Shown: positions 7,867 through 16,206 of the stretch, piece after piece
Layout: each line of letters begins with the position of its first letter
Position numbering within the stretch: position 1 is the first letter of the stretch
Assembly: GCA_003500135.1 (NCBI GenBank)
Contig: DNTA01000165.1
Location: 1-19,097, forward strand
Direction: 5' to 3'
Source of the DNA: Cytophagales bacterium
GTDB lineage: Bacteria > Bacteroidota > Bacteroidia > Cytophagales > Cyclobacteriaceae
DNA: 19,097 bases
Made by a program: the position numbers and the translations under genes
Notes under the pieces: generated by a model
The model's database searches: none
Seen by the model: the letters and a program-made list of their open reading frames with translations, nothing else
Told to the model about the DNA's origin: nothing

Positions 7867-7905
7867 GGCTGTCTGAGTTTTGGTTTTTATTGCGAACCAA
7901 ATTTC

Positions 7906-7913
7906 TAATTTTG
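7906..7913 (+). promoter_or_regulatory. Bacteroidota -7 promoter element of the thioredoxin-like gene
   Basis: TAATTTTG is an exact TAnnTTTG match 31 bases before the ATG at 7945. A TTTG at 7879-7882 could be the -33 element, although the 23-base spacer is slightly long. Confidence 0.55.
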
Positions 7914-7944
7914 AGCCGGATAAAAAATAAAAATCAATAAAGAT

Positions 7945-8508
7945 ATGGCACGTACACCTTCCAATATGCTCGAATTGGGCACAAAAGCTCCCGAATTCAC
8001 CCTTATTGACACAATTACTGAACAGGAAATGTCTATTAACAATATTAAAGGCGATACGGCTACTGTGGTGATGTTTATATGCAATCATTGCCCCTTTGTG
8101 AAGCATGTAAATGATGAACTGGTGCGTTTGGGCAATGACTATAAAGACAAAGGGATTGGCTTTGTAGCTATAAGCTCAAATGATGTAGAGAATTATCCGG
8201 ATGATAGCCCGGGCTTGATGAAAATTGTGGCCCAGGAGCTGGAATATCCATTCCCTTATTTGTATGATGAAACACAGGAAGTAGCGAAGGCATATGACGC
8301 CGCTTGTACACCTGATTTTTATGTATTCGACAAAAACCTGAAGCTTGTTTATCGCGGGCAACTCGACGACAGCCGCCCCGGCAATGACATTCCTGTAACC
8401 GGAAAAGACCTCCGCTCTGCACTGAATGCCCTAATCGACGGCAAAGAGGTATCGGATGATCAAAAACCCAGCCTGGGCTGCAATATCAAATGGAAGCAAC
8501 CGGTATGA
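7945..8508 (+). CDS. Thioredoxin/peroxiredoxin-like protein with CNHC motif
   Basis: This is a cytoplasmic AhpC/TSA-type thioredoxin-fold protein of the PRX-like 1 group. The redox pair is C46 and C49 in CNHCPFVKH, in place of the usual thioredoxin CGPC. The fold signature continues with GFVAISSNDVENYPDDS and the cis-proline region ACTPDFYVFD, and a third conserved cysteine near the end lies in SLGCNIKWK. There is no signal peptide. Its length of 187 residues is typical. Members are assumed to reduce peroxides or disulfides, but the substrate is unknown. The stop codon overlaps the start of the DUF3299 gene (ATGA), so the two proteins are translationally coupled. Confidence 0.9.
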   Translation: MARTPSNMLELGTKAPEFTLIDTITEQEMSINNIKGDTATVVMFICNHCPFVKHVNDELVRLGNDYKDKGIGFVAISSNDVENYPDDSPGLMKIVAQELEYPFPYLYDETQEVAKAYDAACTPDFYVFDKNLKLVYRGQLDDSRPGNDIPVTGKDLRSALNALIDGKEVSDDQKPSLGCNIKWKQPV

Positions 8509-8939
8509 AGCAATTTATACCCGTATTAATCTGTTTTTTGCTTTGCGGATCTGTAATATCCTATGCTCAGCACAATTATTGGAAGGATCTTGCCCGGGTT
8601 GCTATTGAGGAAAAAACGGATGAGAGCGGTTTTCCGGTGGAATTCCCGGTTTTTCATGATAATCTGAAAGCCATCGAAGGCGATAAAATAATGCTGGAAG
8701 GATATATGGTACCACTGGAAGAAATGATGGGGCACAAATACTTTGTGCTTTCCAAGTATCCATTCAACATGTGCTTTTTTTGTGGCGCAGCGGGGCCTGA
8801 AACGGTCATAGAGGTGTACACCACAGAAGAAGTGGATTTCACATCTGACAAAATAAAAATACAGGGAACATTAGAACTGAATGAGGACGATCCGCGTCAT
8901 CTGATGTATCTGCTTCAAAATGCGGAGGTAGTGGACTAA
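8505..8939 (+). CDS. Exported DUF3299-like protein with CxxC
   Basis: This is a 144-residue protein of unknown function. A signal peptide is visible (hydrophobic core about 4-18, probable cleavage after SYA at residue 21), so it is periplasmic or exported. The mature part resembles DUF3299: GYMVPLEE, a FNMCFFCGAAGPE segment with C90 and C93, and a terminal strand GTLELNEDDPRHLMYLL. The CxxC could bind a metal or be redox active. I chose ATG at 8505, not the in-frame ATG at 8490, because it gives a clean signal peptide and a 4-base ATGA overlap with the upstream stop. The stop is one base from that of the convergent hydrolase gene. Coupling to a CNHC protein hints at a thiol-linked role, but the two sit in different compartments. 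Confidence 0.75.
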   Translation: MKQFIPVLICFLLCGSVISYAQHNYWKDLARVAIEEKTDESGFPVEFPVFHDNLKAIEGDKIMLEGYMVPLEEMMGHKYFVLSKYPFNMCFFCGAAGPETVIEVYTTEEVDFTSDKIKIQGTLELNEDDPRHLMYLLQNAEVVD

Positions 8940-8940
8940 T

Positions 8941-9789
8941 TCAGATGATTTGTTCCGGAATTGTTTTTTTTATCCATTGGATATAATATTCCAGTACTTC
9001 AGAATTATTATTGTCATTGTGCGGTTCGTGTTTTCGCCCTTCCCAAAGTACAAAATCAGCTTCGCCTGATACCTTTTCAGCCAGAACTTCGCTTGACTCA
9101 ATAAGCGTGATGTTGTCTTCGTTGCCATGGGTAAACAAAACCGGAAGCTCTAGAAGGGCCGCATTTGTTTTAACAAAAGCACTAGCTTTTCGCATGGAAA
9201 AAAATAATTGAAGCGATATTTCATTGTGCACCAATGGATCATTGATATAATCTTCCACCACTTTTTTATCATTGGATAAATCGTCCGGGTTAAGTCCATG
9301 AGATAGGCGTAGTATTGGGGCAAATACCTGTAAAAACCGCGCTGCCGACAAGACCAAAGGTTTCGGAGGGTGTACCAGGTCAAACCAAGAAGATTGAAAA
9401 ATAGCCCCCGAAACTTCCTGAGATCGTCGCCTTAGTAAATAGGCGGCTGACAATGCTCCACCCATACTATGGCCAAACAATACGATAGGCAGCTCATTAA
9501 ACTCCCTTCGTGCGGTGGCTACTAATTGTTGCACATCCTCAATCAGGTAATCCAGTTTGGGTGTATGAGCCTTCCGGCCTTCCGACTGGCCATGACCACG
9601 CAAATCAACTGCATAGACTGCAATACTTGCATTGCAGAAAGTTTGAGCCACATGTTTGTATCTTCCTGAGTGTTCGCCCAGGCCATGAACTATACAAAGT
9701 AGACGTGTTGGTGTGCTTTCCGGCAACCATTTTCTTCCTTTAAGCTTAATACCTCCCTGAGATATACATTCAAATTCTTCTTCAGACAT
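8941..9789 (-). CDS. Alpha/beta hydrolase, monoacylglycerol lipase-like
   Basis: This is a serine hydrolase of the serine-aminopeptidase/monoglyceride lipase group (Hydrolase_4). Residue numbers are from the ATG at 9789. The oxyanion motif is HGLGEHSGRY (35-44), followed by DLRGHGQSEG (62-71) and the nucleophile elbow GHSMG (106-110, S108). D225 (HGNEDN) and H254 (GRKHEPHND) complete the triad. The likely substrate is a monoacylglycerol or lysophospholipid, by homology only. No signal peptide is seen, so it is probably cytoplasmic. The frame also has a GTG at 9828 adding 13 residues. I prefer the ATG because the alpha/beta hydrolase homology begins just after it and the extension looks unconserved. 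The gene is divergent from the 913-residue envelope protein. Confidence 0.88.
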   Translation of the reverse strand: MSEEEFECISQGGIKLKGRKWLPESTPTRLLCIVHGLGEHSGRYKHVAQTFCNASIAVYAVDLRGHGQSEGRKAHTPKLDYLIEDVQQLVATARREFNELPIVLFGHSMGGALSAAYLLRRRSQEVSGAIFQSSWFDLVHPPKPLVLSAARFLQVFAPILRLSHGLNPDDLSNDKKVVEDYINDPLVHNEISLQLFFSMRKASAFVKTNAALLELPVLFTHGNEDNITLIESSEVLAEKVSGEADFVLWEGRKHEPHNDNNNSEVLEYYIQWIKKTIPEQII

Positions 9790-9868
9790 ATGCTGTTTTA
9801 ATTGTGCGGAAGTTAGCACGAATACCACGTATTCTGCAAAAATTACTCTAAATTTAGGCCAATTGCTT

Positions 9869-9900
9869 TTTGATATTTTTTTGAATTTGCTCTAAACTTG
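9869..9900 (+). promoter_or_regulatory. Probable promoter of the 913-residue protein gene
   Basis: TTTG at 9869-9872 and TAAACTTG at 9893-9900 resemble the -33 and -7 elements (TAnnTTTG, one mismatch) with a 20-base spacer. The expected transcript start, near 9905, leaves a very short leader before the TTG at 9920. Confidence 0.45.
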
Positions 9901-9919
9901 CAAAAAACCTGCTACAGCC

Positions 9920-12661
9920 TTGAAGAGAATAATCATTTTTTTGCTCCTCGTCAGTTTTTTGGTAGCTGCCGGATTTTTTTATTACCATAACTATATGGCT
10001 CAAAGAAGCGGTATCTGGAATTATGTGCCGGGTTCTGCTGTGCTTACCTATGAAAGTGAGCATGCCATTGATGTGTGGAACAATCTTTTACAGGCGGAAT
10101 ATTGGTCTTCACTATCAGAAATCGCCTCCTTCCGGAAGGTAGAAGACAAACTGTACCTACTCGATAGCCTTACCGGTAAAAGCGGAGCGCTTGATAAACT
10201 TTCTCGAAATATACCTTTTCTAGTATCGTTTCACGTGGTGTCTTCCAGTGATTTCGATGTGGTCTATTATTTGGATATAAAAAAAGGGGATTCCGAAGAT
10301 CTGTTCAATGAAATTACGACCAAGTTGCGCGCTAATTTTAAAATGGAATATCGCAACCGCGTGTATCAGGGCAATCGCATACATGAGATCAAAGAAAAAT
10401 CTGCCGGAAAGGCTTTTAGTTATTTTATCCACAACGACTATTTGATTGGCTCTTTCACTCCGTTTTTGGTGGAAGATGTTATCCGGAATATTGAAAACGG
10501 GTTTGAAAATAACTTTCAAAGCTCAGTTGCCGACCTCTCGAAGGCTACAAAACTAAAAAATGACGATGGAAACCTCTATGTCAACTATCGTGAATGGCCA
10601 CAGTTGATGAATGTTTTCTTGCTACCCAAAGCACAGGAGCATCAACCCAGCCGCAAATTTCTGGCCACTGATGTGTTCCTCGATATCAAATTTTCCCAGG
10701 ATGCCATCCTGATGAACGGCACGAGCTTCACTGAAAAGACACAGAAAGACCATTTCCTTGATGTTTTTAAAGATCAGAATCCCGCACCGATAGGTGTAAC
10801 GGAATTCCTACCTCAAAAAACAGCCTGGGTCTTTCACATGGGCTTTACCAATACCAGCGCTTTTGTCAATCAGGTAAGCAGGTTTTGGGCAAAATACGAT
10901 GAAAGTATGTTGGACAGCCTGCTCGATTTTCAACAGAAGTACCAGTTTTCTTTCGAGTGGATAGATCTCGAAATTGCCATTGTCAAGCTTGACGATGAGC
11001 GCCCCAATTCTGATGATCGTCTGATATTTCTTGGCTCCAAAAATGGCCAGGTGGCTTTTGATGAATTGAAAGCGCTCACACAAAAAGTATCCGAAGAGCA
11101 AGGCGACAGCGTCTATTTTGAAAATTATGCGGGGTTTGAAATCATACAATTGCCGCTTATCGAATGGCCATCGAGGTTTTTGGGGAACAATTTTAATGGT
11201 TTCGAAAACACTTTCTTTCTCCACTATCAGGATTATGTGATCCTGGGCAATAGTATGCAGGCGCTCAAAGACTGGATTACCGATGTAGAAGAGGAAGATA
11301 CCTGGGGCAAGTCGGTCAGAATTAATCTCTTTCTGGAAAACACACTGGGCCAGGCCAACATGAGTTATTTCGTGAACCTTCCCAGAAGTTGGCGAAGCTT
11401 TCGCAAATCCATAAAGCCTGATTGGCAAAATCATTTTGATCAGTACAAGTGGCAGTGGCAGTCATTCGACCTGATGGCATTTCAGGTAAGCAACCTCGAC
11501 GACCGGTATTATACCAATATAGCCATAGGCCACGAAAGGACCAAAGCGCCATTAAAGCAACTTACCCGTTTCGAAAAGTTGCAAAGTGTGTATACCATGA
11601 ATACAATAACCCACAAGCCGGAGGTGGTACGCAACCATAGCAATCAACGACTGGAAGTACTACTACAGGATTCGGCCAATGTGTTATATCAGGTCTCCAA
11701 TGACGGCCAGATACTTTGGGGTGATACACTGGATAGTCCAGTTAAAACAGATGTACATCAGATCGATTATTACAAAAACGGGAAACTCCAATATATTTTT
11801 GCCACGGAAAAAAAGCTACACCTGATAGATCGAAACGGGAATGATGTGGAGGATTTCCCTGCGATGTTGGATGATGGCATTATGCCGGAATTTTTATCGG
11901 TGGTCGACTACGACAATAGTAAAAGGTACCGGTTCATGCTGGCTGACAATGAAGGAAGGATATGGCTGTACGATAAAAACAAAAAGGCATTGAACGGCTG
12001 GAAAGGTAAGGACCTCGGTGGCCGGTTTGCAGCGCCTCCAACACACATCCGGGTAAAAGGTGGCGACTGTATGATCGGCATACAAAAGGCCGGCCTCATT
12101 CATGTAATGAACCGAAGAGGAGAATATTACTCTGGATTTCCCATTAATCTTCAGACCGGTATTTCCGGTGAGTATTTCGTTGAAATGGGGTCGAGTTTCG
12201 AAAAGACATTTATAACGGTTGTCACTGAAACTGGAAAAGTGTACAGGGTAAATCTGAAAGGCCAGGTGGTATCGCAGGAGCAACTATACAAGCCATCTAA
12301 AGAAAGCCGGTTTAGATTGGTAAAAGATGCACTGAAGAAAGATTACATCATCGTTCGGCAGGATTACAATCAGCTCAGCTTTATCAATACCGCCAATGAA
12401 GAGATCTTTGAACAGAACTTTCTCGCTTCAGGAGAACTCGATGTACAATATTACAATTTTCAATCGGGCAATGACTTGTTGATTGTGCATGATAAGGAGC
12501 AGGAATTTGCTTACTTTTACAATGCCAAAGGTCAAATGATCAATTTTGAACCGGTAGAATGCAGCCATCCGGTAGCGGTGTTGTATTATTCGAAAGAAAA
12601 GGCATATAGAATATACCTTTGTTACCGAAACAATCTGAATGTTTTATCATTAAAGCAATAA
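9920..12661 (+). CDS. Large anchored envelope protein with propeller-like C-terminal half
   Basis: I do not recognise a characterised homologue. It is 913 residues with an N-terminal hydrophobic segment (about 3-22) that acts as an uncleaved anchor or signal peptide, so the bulk is periplasmic. Residues about 30-560 look like a DUF3352-type protein, alternating short strands with helices (GSAVLTYE and similar). The C-terminal part (about 570-913) is built of repeated strand-turn units with turns such as SNDGQILWG, DRNGNDV, DNEGRIWLYDKNK, NRRGEYYSGFP, LKGQVV and NAKGQM. This fits a PQQ/WD-like beta-propeller of six or seven blades. The start is TTG: the only downstream in-frame ATG near the start (M26) would delete the signal anchor, and a promoter lies just upstream. 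The MscS channel begins 11 bases after the stop. Domain names are inference from pattern. Confidence 0.7.
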   Translation: MKRIIIFLLLVSFLVAAGFFYYHNYMAQRSGIWNYVPGSAVLTYESEHAIDVWNNLLQAEYWSSLSEIASFRKVEDKLYLLDSLTGKSGALDKLSRNIPFLVSFHVVSSSDFDVVYYLDIKKGDSEDLFNEITTKLRANFKMEYRNRVYQGNRIHEIKEKSAGKAFSYFIHNDYLIGSFTPFLVEDVIRNIENGFENNFQSSVADLSKATKLKNDDGNLYVNYREWPQLMNVFLLPKAQEHQPSRKFLATDVFLDIKFSQDAILMNGTSFTEKTQKDHFLDVFKDQNPAPIGVTEFLPQKTAWVFHMGFTNTSAFVNQVSRFWAKYDESMLDSLLDFQQKYQFSFEWIDLEIAIVKLDDERPNSDDRLIFLGSKNGQVAFDELKALTQKVSEEQGDSVYFENYAGFEIIQLPLIEWPSRFLGNNFNGFENTFFLHYQDYVILGNSMQALKDWITDVEEEDTWGKSVRINLFLENTLGQANMSYFVNLPRSWRSFRKSIKPDWQNHFDQYKWQWQSFDLMAFQVSNLDDRYYTNIAIGHERTKAPLKQLTRFEKLQSVYTMNTITHKPEVVRNHSNQRLEVLLQDSANVLYQVSNDGQILWGDTLDSPVKTDVHQIDYYKNGKLQYIFATEKKLHLIDRNGNDVEDFPAMLDDGIMPEFLSVVDYDNSKRYRFMLADNEGRIWLYDKNKKALNGWKGKDLGGRFAAPPTHIRVKGGDCMIGIQKAGLIHVMNRRGEYYSGFPINLQTGISGEYFVEMGSSFEKTFITVVTETGKVYRVNLKGQVVSQEQLYKPSKESRFRLVKDALKKDYIIVRQDYNQLSFINTANEEIFEQNFLASGELDVQYYNFQSGNDLLIVHDKEQEFAYFYNAKGQMINFEPVECSHPVAVLYYSKEKAYRIYLCYRNNLNVLSLKQ

Positions 12662-12672
12662 ATTTTAATTCA

Positions 12673-14307
12673 ATGTATTTCAAGCGGATTGCATTATTAG
12701 TTTCCTTTTTTATTTCTGGGTTCAGTGGACAAACTTTCCAATCAGATGACCTGGAATACAACCTGTCCACGCCGATGCACACTATGCAAACCCATATCAA
12801 TTTCCTGCAGGAAGATAATTACCATCCGGAGATTGCTGCAAAAGCAATAAACCCCAAATATGTCTCCTCAAAAGAAGAAGCCGCAAACCTGGTGATCAAG
12901 CTGCTACAGGTTTACAGAGCAGAAGGAATCCTCATTGATTTAGGAGATATGCCCAACGAAACGAATTATGTCGACTCCGTAACAAAAAAGTCTATTTATA
13001 GAATATCCAGCAATCTACCTGATGTTTATCTGCAAAAGGATGGTAACCGTTGGTACTATTCCAAAAAAACGATCAAGTCCATTGTCAAACTCCACAAATC
13101 AGTGTATCCCTTTGGCGTAGATAAACTCATGACCTTGTTGCCTAAGATGGGCGGCCGCAAAATCATGGGGCTGCATTTATGGCAGTACTTTGGAATTCTC
13201 TTTATCATCATTTTATGCGTAATTATCCATAAAGTGTTCACTGTATTGATTACGGGGCTGATATACAAGGTGCTTGAGCGACTAAAAGACGCGGAAGAAG
13301 CGAAAAAATTCGTGAAGAAAGTAGCCAAGCCCACCAGTGTTTTGGTTCTTTATCCTTTTTTGTTGGTGCTGGTCCCGGTACTTCAATTGCCGCTCAAACT
13401 AAATGGCTTTATTGTAATGGCCCTCAAATTTACCTGGCCACTTTTTGCCACTATTGTAGCATATCGTATGGTGGATCTTTTGGTGATCCATATGCAGCGG
13501 TTTGCCGAACGGACGGAAAGTACATTGGACGATCAATTGGTGCCACTGGTAAGCAAAACACTACGACTATTCGTCATCATAATTGGTATTCTCGTTGCAC
13601 TGGCCAACCTGAATATCAATATTATTCCATTACTTACCGGTCTTTCCATAGGTGGTTTGGCTTTTGCTTTGGCCGCACAGGACACTCTTAAAAACCTTTT
13701 CGGCTCGGTCATGATCTTTCTCGATAAGCCCTTTCAGGTAGGCGACTGGATCACCTCCGGTGATATCGACGGTACGGTGGAGGAAGTGGGTTTCCGTTCG
13801 ACCCGGGTGCGCACATTTCGCGATTCGGTAACCTATGTGCCTAATGCATTAATTGCCGATACTACTGTCGACAACCACGGCCTGCGAAAATACCGTCGTT
13901 TTTATACTAAAATCGCCTTAACTTACGATACACCTACTGCACTGATCGAGGCGTATGTAGAGGGCTTGAGAAAAATTGTGGAAATGCACCCAAAAACGAG
14001 GAAAGATTATTATAATATTTTCTTCAATGATATGGGTTCTCATTCATTGGATATCATGTTCTATATCTTTTTCCACGTACCTACTTGGACCGAAGAATTG
14101 CGTTGTCGTCATGAGGTTTTGGTAAGCATTATGAAATTGGCGGAAAGCCTGGGAGTTCATTTTGCCTTCCCAACACAAACCTTGCATATGGAAACTTTCC
14201 CCGGGCAAATGCCAAATTCACCTTCATATATCCACGATTCTACAGAAATCAAATCCAGGCTCGACGAATTTGAATACAATCTGAAATCGTTGGAAAATGG
14301 CAAGTAG
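12673..14307 (+). CDS. MscS-family mechanosensitive ion channel with periplasmic N-terminal domain
   Basis: This is a small-conductance mechanosensitive channel that releases solutes when membrane tension rises. From the ATG at 12673 it has a signal peptide (about 1-20), then about 145 residues of exported domain. Membrane helices lie near 170-195, 220-245, 247-270 and 297-320. The pore helix (322-350) shows the small-residue pattern GLSIGGLAFALAAQDTLKN, and the beta domain has the family signature DKPFQVGDWI (351-360). The cytoplasmic vestibule extends to about 500. It is 544 residues, longer than E. coli MscS because of the N-terminal domain. The frame is open 18 codons further up, but those overlap the previous gene and would mask the signal peptide. 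Spacing of 11 bases from the 913-residue gene implies one transcript. Confidence 0.92.
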   Translation: MYFKRIALLVSFFISGFSGQTFQSDDLEYNLSTPMHTMQTHINFLQEDNYHPEIAAKAINPKYVSSKEEAANLVIKLLQVYRAEGILIDLGDMPNETNYVDSVTKKSIYRISSNLPDVYLQKDGNRWYYSKKTIKSIVKLHKSVYPFGVDKLMTLLPKMGGRKIMGLHLWQYFGILFIIILCVIIHKVFTVLITGLIYKVLERLKDAEEAKKFVKKVAKPTSVLVLYPFLLVLVPVLQLPLKLNGFIVMALKFTWPLFATIVAYRMVDLLVIHMQRFAERTESTLDDQLVPLVSKTLRLFVIIIGILVALANLNINIIPLLTGLSIGGLAFALAAQDTLKNLFGSVMIFLDKPFQVGDWITSGDIDGTVEEVGFRSTRVRTFRDSVTYVPNALIADTTVDNHGLRKYRRFYTKIALTYDTPTALIEAYVEGLRKIVEMHPKTRKDYYNIFFNDMGSHSLDIMFYIFFHVPTWTEELRCRHEVLVSIMKLAESLGVHFAFPTQTLHMETFPGQMPNSPSYIHDSTEIKSRLDEFEYNLKSLENGK

Positions 14308-14346
14308 AAATAATCGTAGCAACCCATAAATCACGAACGAACAAAA

Positions 14347-15501
14347 ATGAAAAACAATTTAAAGTTTGGCACAAAAGCCATCCATGCAGGAGTATCACCG
14401 GACCCATCTACCGGTGCAATAATGACCCCAATATTTCAGACTTCTACCTATGTACAGGCATCGCCGGGCCAACACAAAGGATTCGAATATTCAAGAACAC
14501 AAAACCCTACCCGGCAGGCGCTTGAACAGAATATCGCTGCCCTGGAAAATGGAAAATACGGGCTGGCCTTTGCTTCGGGATTGGCAGCTATTGACGCCAT
14601 AATTAAACTCTTAAAGCCCGGAGATGAGGTGATCAGCACCAATGATCTGTACGGAGGATCGTACCGGATTTTCACAAAGGTATTTCAGGATTTCGGCATC
14701 AGGTTCCACTTTACCGGAATGAATAACCCCAATGAGGTGAAAAATCTGGTAAATGGTAATACCAAATTGATTTGGGCGGAAACCCCCACCAACCCCATGA
14801 TGAATGTGATCGATATTGCAGCCATATCTGAAATTGCCAAAGCACACAACATATTGCTGGCTGTCGATAATACTTTTGCAACCCCATATTTACAAAACCC
14901 ACTCGACCTGGGAGCGGATATTGTGATGCATTCGGTAACTAAATATTTGGGTGGCCATTCCGATGTGATCATGGGGGCAATAGTCGTCAATGATGAATCT
15001 TTGTACGAAAGACTGGCTTTCCTGCAAAATAGTTGTGGCGGCGTGCCGGGCCCTCAGGATGCCTTCCTGGTTTTGCGCGGCATAAAAACGTTGCATCTGC
15101 GCATGGACAGACATTGTAAAAACGGTGAACAAATAGCCCGCTTCCTTGCAGGCCATAATAGGGTAGATAAAGTGTATTGGCCGGGTTTTAAGGATCATCC
15201 GGGATATGAGATCGCGACACGTCAAATGCGAAATTATGGAGGCATGATATCGTTTACGCTAAAAGACGATTCACAGGAATCGGCATTTAAAGTACTTGAA
15301 AAATTCAGGTTATTTTCATTGGCTGAATCATTGGGTGGAGTAGAATCACTTTGCGGTCACCCTGCAAGCATGACACATGCCGCTATACCAAAGGAAGGAC
15401 GACTGAAAGTAGGTTTAAAAGATTCCCTTATTCGGCTTAGCGTAGGCGTTGAAGACGGCGACGATCTGGTAGATGATATTAGCCAGGCCCTTCAAAAATA
15501 G
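14347..15501 (+). CDS. Cystathionine gamma-synthase/lyase (PLP trans-sulfuration enzyme)
   Basis: This is a Cys/Met-metabolism PLP enzyme that makes or splits cystathionine on the route between cysteine, homoserine and methionine. Visible features are EYSRTQNPTR (47-56, phosphate and substrate contacts from the partner subunit), the cofactor-stacking Y102 (NDLYGGSYR), D174 (AVDNTFATPY) and the Schiff-base lysine K199 in HSVTKYLGGHSD. The C-terminal domain has SLGGVESL and PASMTHA. At 384 residues it is normal length. Synthase and lyase cannot be separated from sequence alone. The V in SLGGVESL is what E. coli MetB has, which slightly favours the synthase. It begins 39 bases after the MscS gene with no clear terminator between, so it may ride on the same transcript, although the functions do not obviously connect. 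Confidence 0.93.
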   Translation: MKNNLKFGTKAIHAGVSPDPSTGAIMTPIFQTSTYVQASPGQHKGFEYSRTQNPTRQALEQNIAALENGKYGLAFASGLAAIDAIIKLLKPGDEVISTNDLYGGSYRIFTKVFQDFGIRFHFTGMNNPNEVKNLVNGNTKLIWAETPTNPMMNVIDIAAISEIAKAHNILLAVDNTFATPYLQNPLDLGADIVMHSVTKYLGGHSDVIMGAIVVNDESLYERLAFLQNSCGGVPGPQDAFLVLRGIKTLHLRMDRHCKNGEQIARFLAGHNRVDKVYWPGFKDHPGYEIATRQMRNYGGMISFTLKDDSQESAFKVLEKFRLFSLAESLGGVESLCGHPASMTHAAIPKEGRLKVGLKDSLIRLSVGVEDGDDLVDDISQALQK

Positions 15502-15553
15502 GTGGGTTTTATAACATGAGTTTATAAAAATCCTTCATAAAAGTTTGAAAATT

Positions 15554-15573
15554 AACGGGTTTTATGCCCCGTT
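15554..15573. terminator. Possible hairpin downstream of the trans-sulfuration gene
   Basis: AACGGG (15554-15559), an 8-base loop, and CCCGTT (15568-15573) form a 6-bp GC-rich stem 52 bases past the stop. No T run follows directly on the plus strand, so an intrinsic terminator is only possible. The 195-base gap to the next gene holds nothing else I can name apart from AT-rich DNA and a TTTG at 15640-15643. Confidence 0.35.
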
Positions 15574-15696
15574 GAGCTGCATATTGGCCCTTTTATCGTT
15601 CAATAAGCCGGTTTATAAACTTTTTTATTTTTTTTCACTTTTGGTTGCAACTTTTAACCCTTCAATCACATCTATATAATAAAACCTGCATCAACC

Positions 15697-16206
15697 ATGA
15701 AAAGTGAAAGATGGATTTATTCCCTGGGTATTTTAACCGTACTCTTCCTCATGGCATTTGAAAATATTTTCAACCTAAGGAAGGAGCAAACCTCACTAGA
15801 CCTCCCGCTGAAAAACATCAAGGAACTGGCAGTAAATTTCGACTGTGAAATATTTGTCAACAAAGGCGAAGCGGCAAGTATGATCATAGAAGGAGACAAG
15901 AAGTTACTTAGCAGGATAAATCCGAATCAAAACCCCGGAACATTAAAACTCGATCTTAATAACAACCTGATAACATCTGTGAAATCTATCTTTCATTTAT
16001 CCTCTGACAAACCCCGTATTTACATCAGCCATAATACCTTGCAAAAGCTCCAGCTGACCGACAAGAGCCAGGTGATTTCGAGTGATTTTGCTTATGATGG
16101 CAGAAACCTGGTAGACAGAGAATTGAAAAAGTTAAAGATGAAATGTCCAAAGGCCGGCTTCACTTCTTGTATTCAGTCCCTGCAAACCAAAACCGTATCA
16201 CTTTGA
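15697..16206 (+). CDS. Shortened DUF2807-type (head GIN domain) protein
   Basis: This is a 169-residue protein of unknown function. It has one N-terminal hydrophobic segment (about 7-22) with no clear cleavage site, so it is exported or anchored. Residues about 36-130 match the first half of a DUF2807 auto-adhesin-like domain: LKNIKELAVNFDCEIFV, then IIEGDKKLLSRI, GTLKLDL, RIYISHNTLQKLQL. Such domains normally continue with further glycine/serine-rich parallel strands. Here the sequence turns basic after DGRNLV (K-rich, three cysteines) and stops, so the domain is about half its usual size. Another plus frame stays open from about 16112 to 16275, so a frameshift is possible, but its translation does not look like the missing half either. 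Its stop overlaps the convergent YhhN-like gene by 9 bases. Confidence 0.6.
   Translation: MKSERWIYSLGILTVLFLMAFENIFNLRKEQTSLDLPLKNIKELAVNFDCEIFVNKGEAASMIIEGDKKLLSRINPNQNPGTLKLDLNNNLITSVKSIFHLSSDKPRIYISHNTLQKLQLTDKSQVISSDFAYDGRNLVDRELKKLKMKCPKAGFTSCIQSLQTKTVSL

Noticed and set aside
7867..8106. Upstream extension of the DinB-like gene by 80 codons
   Set aside because: It would overlap the thioredoxin-like gene and its promoter, and the added residues do not resemble the family.
10808..11434. 208-codon antisense frame within the 913-residue gene
   Set aside because: It is a shadow of a long plus-strand gene whose frame continues uninterrupted on both sides.
12619..12672. 18-codon N-terminal extension of the MscS channel
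   Set aside because: It overlaps the preceding gene and would bury a clear signal peptide that begins at the ATG at 12673.
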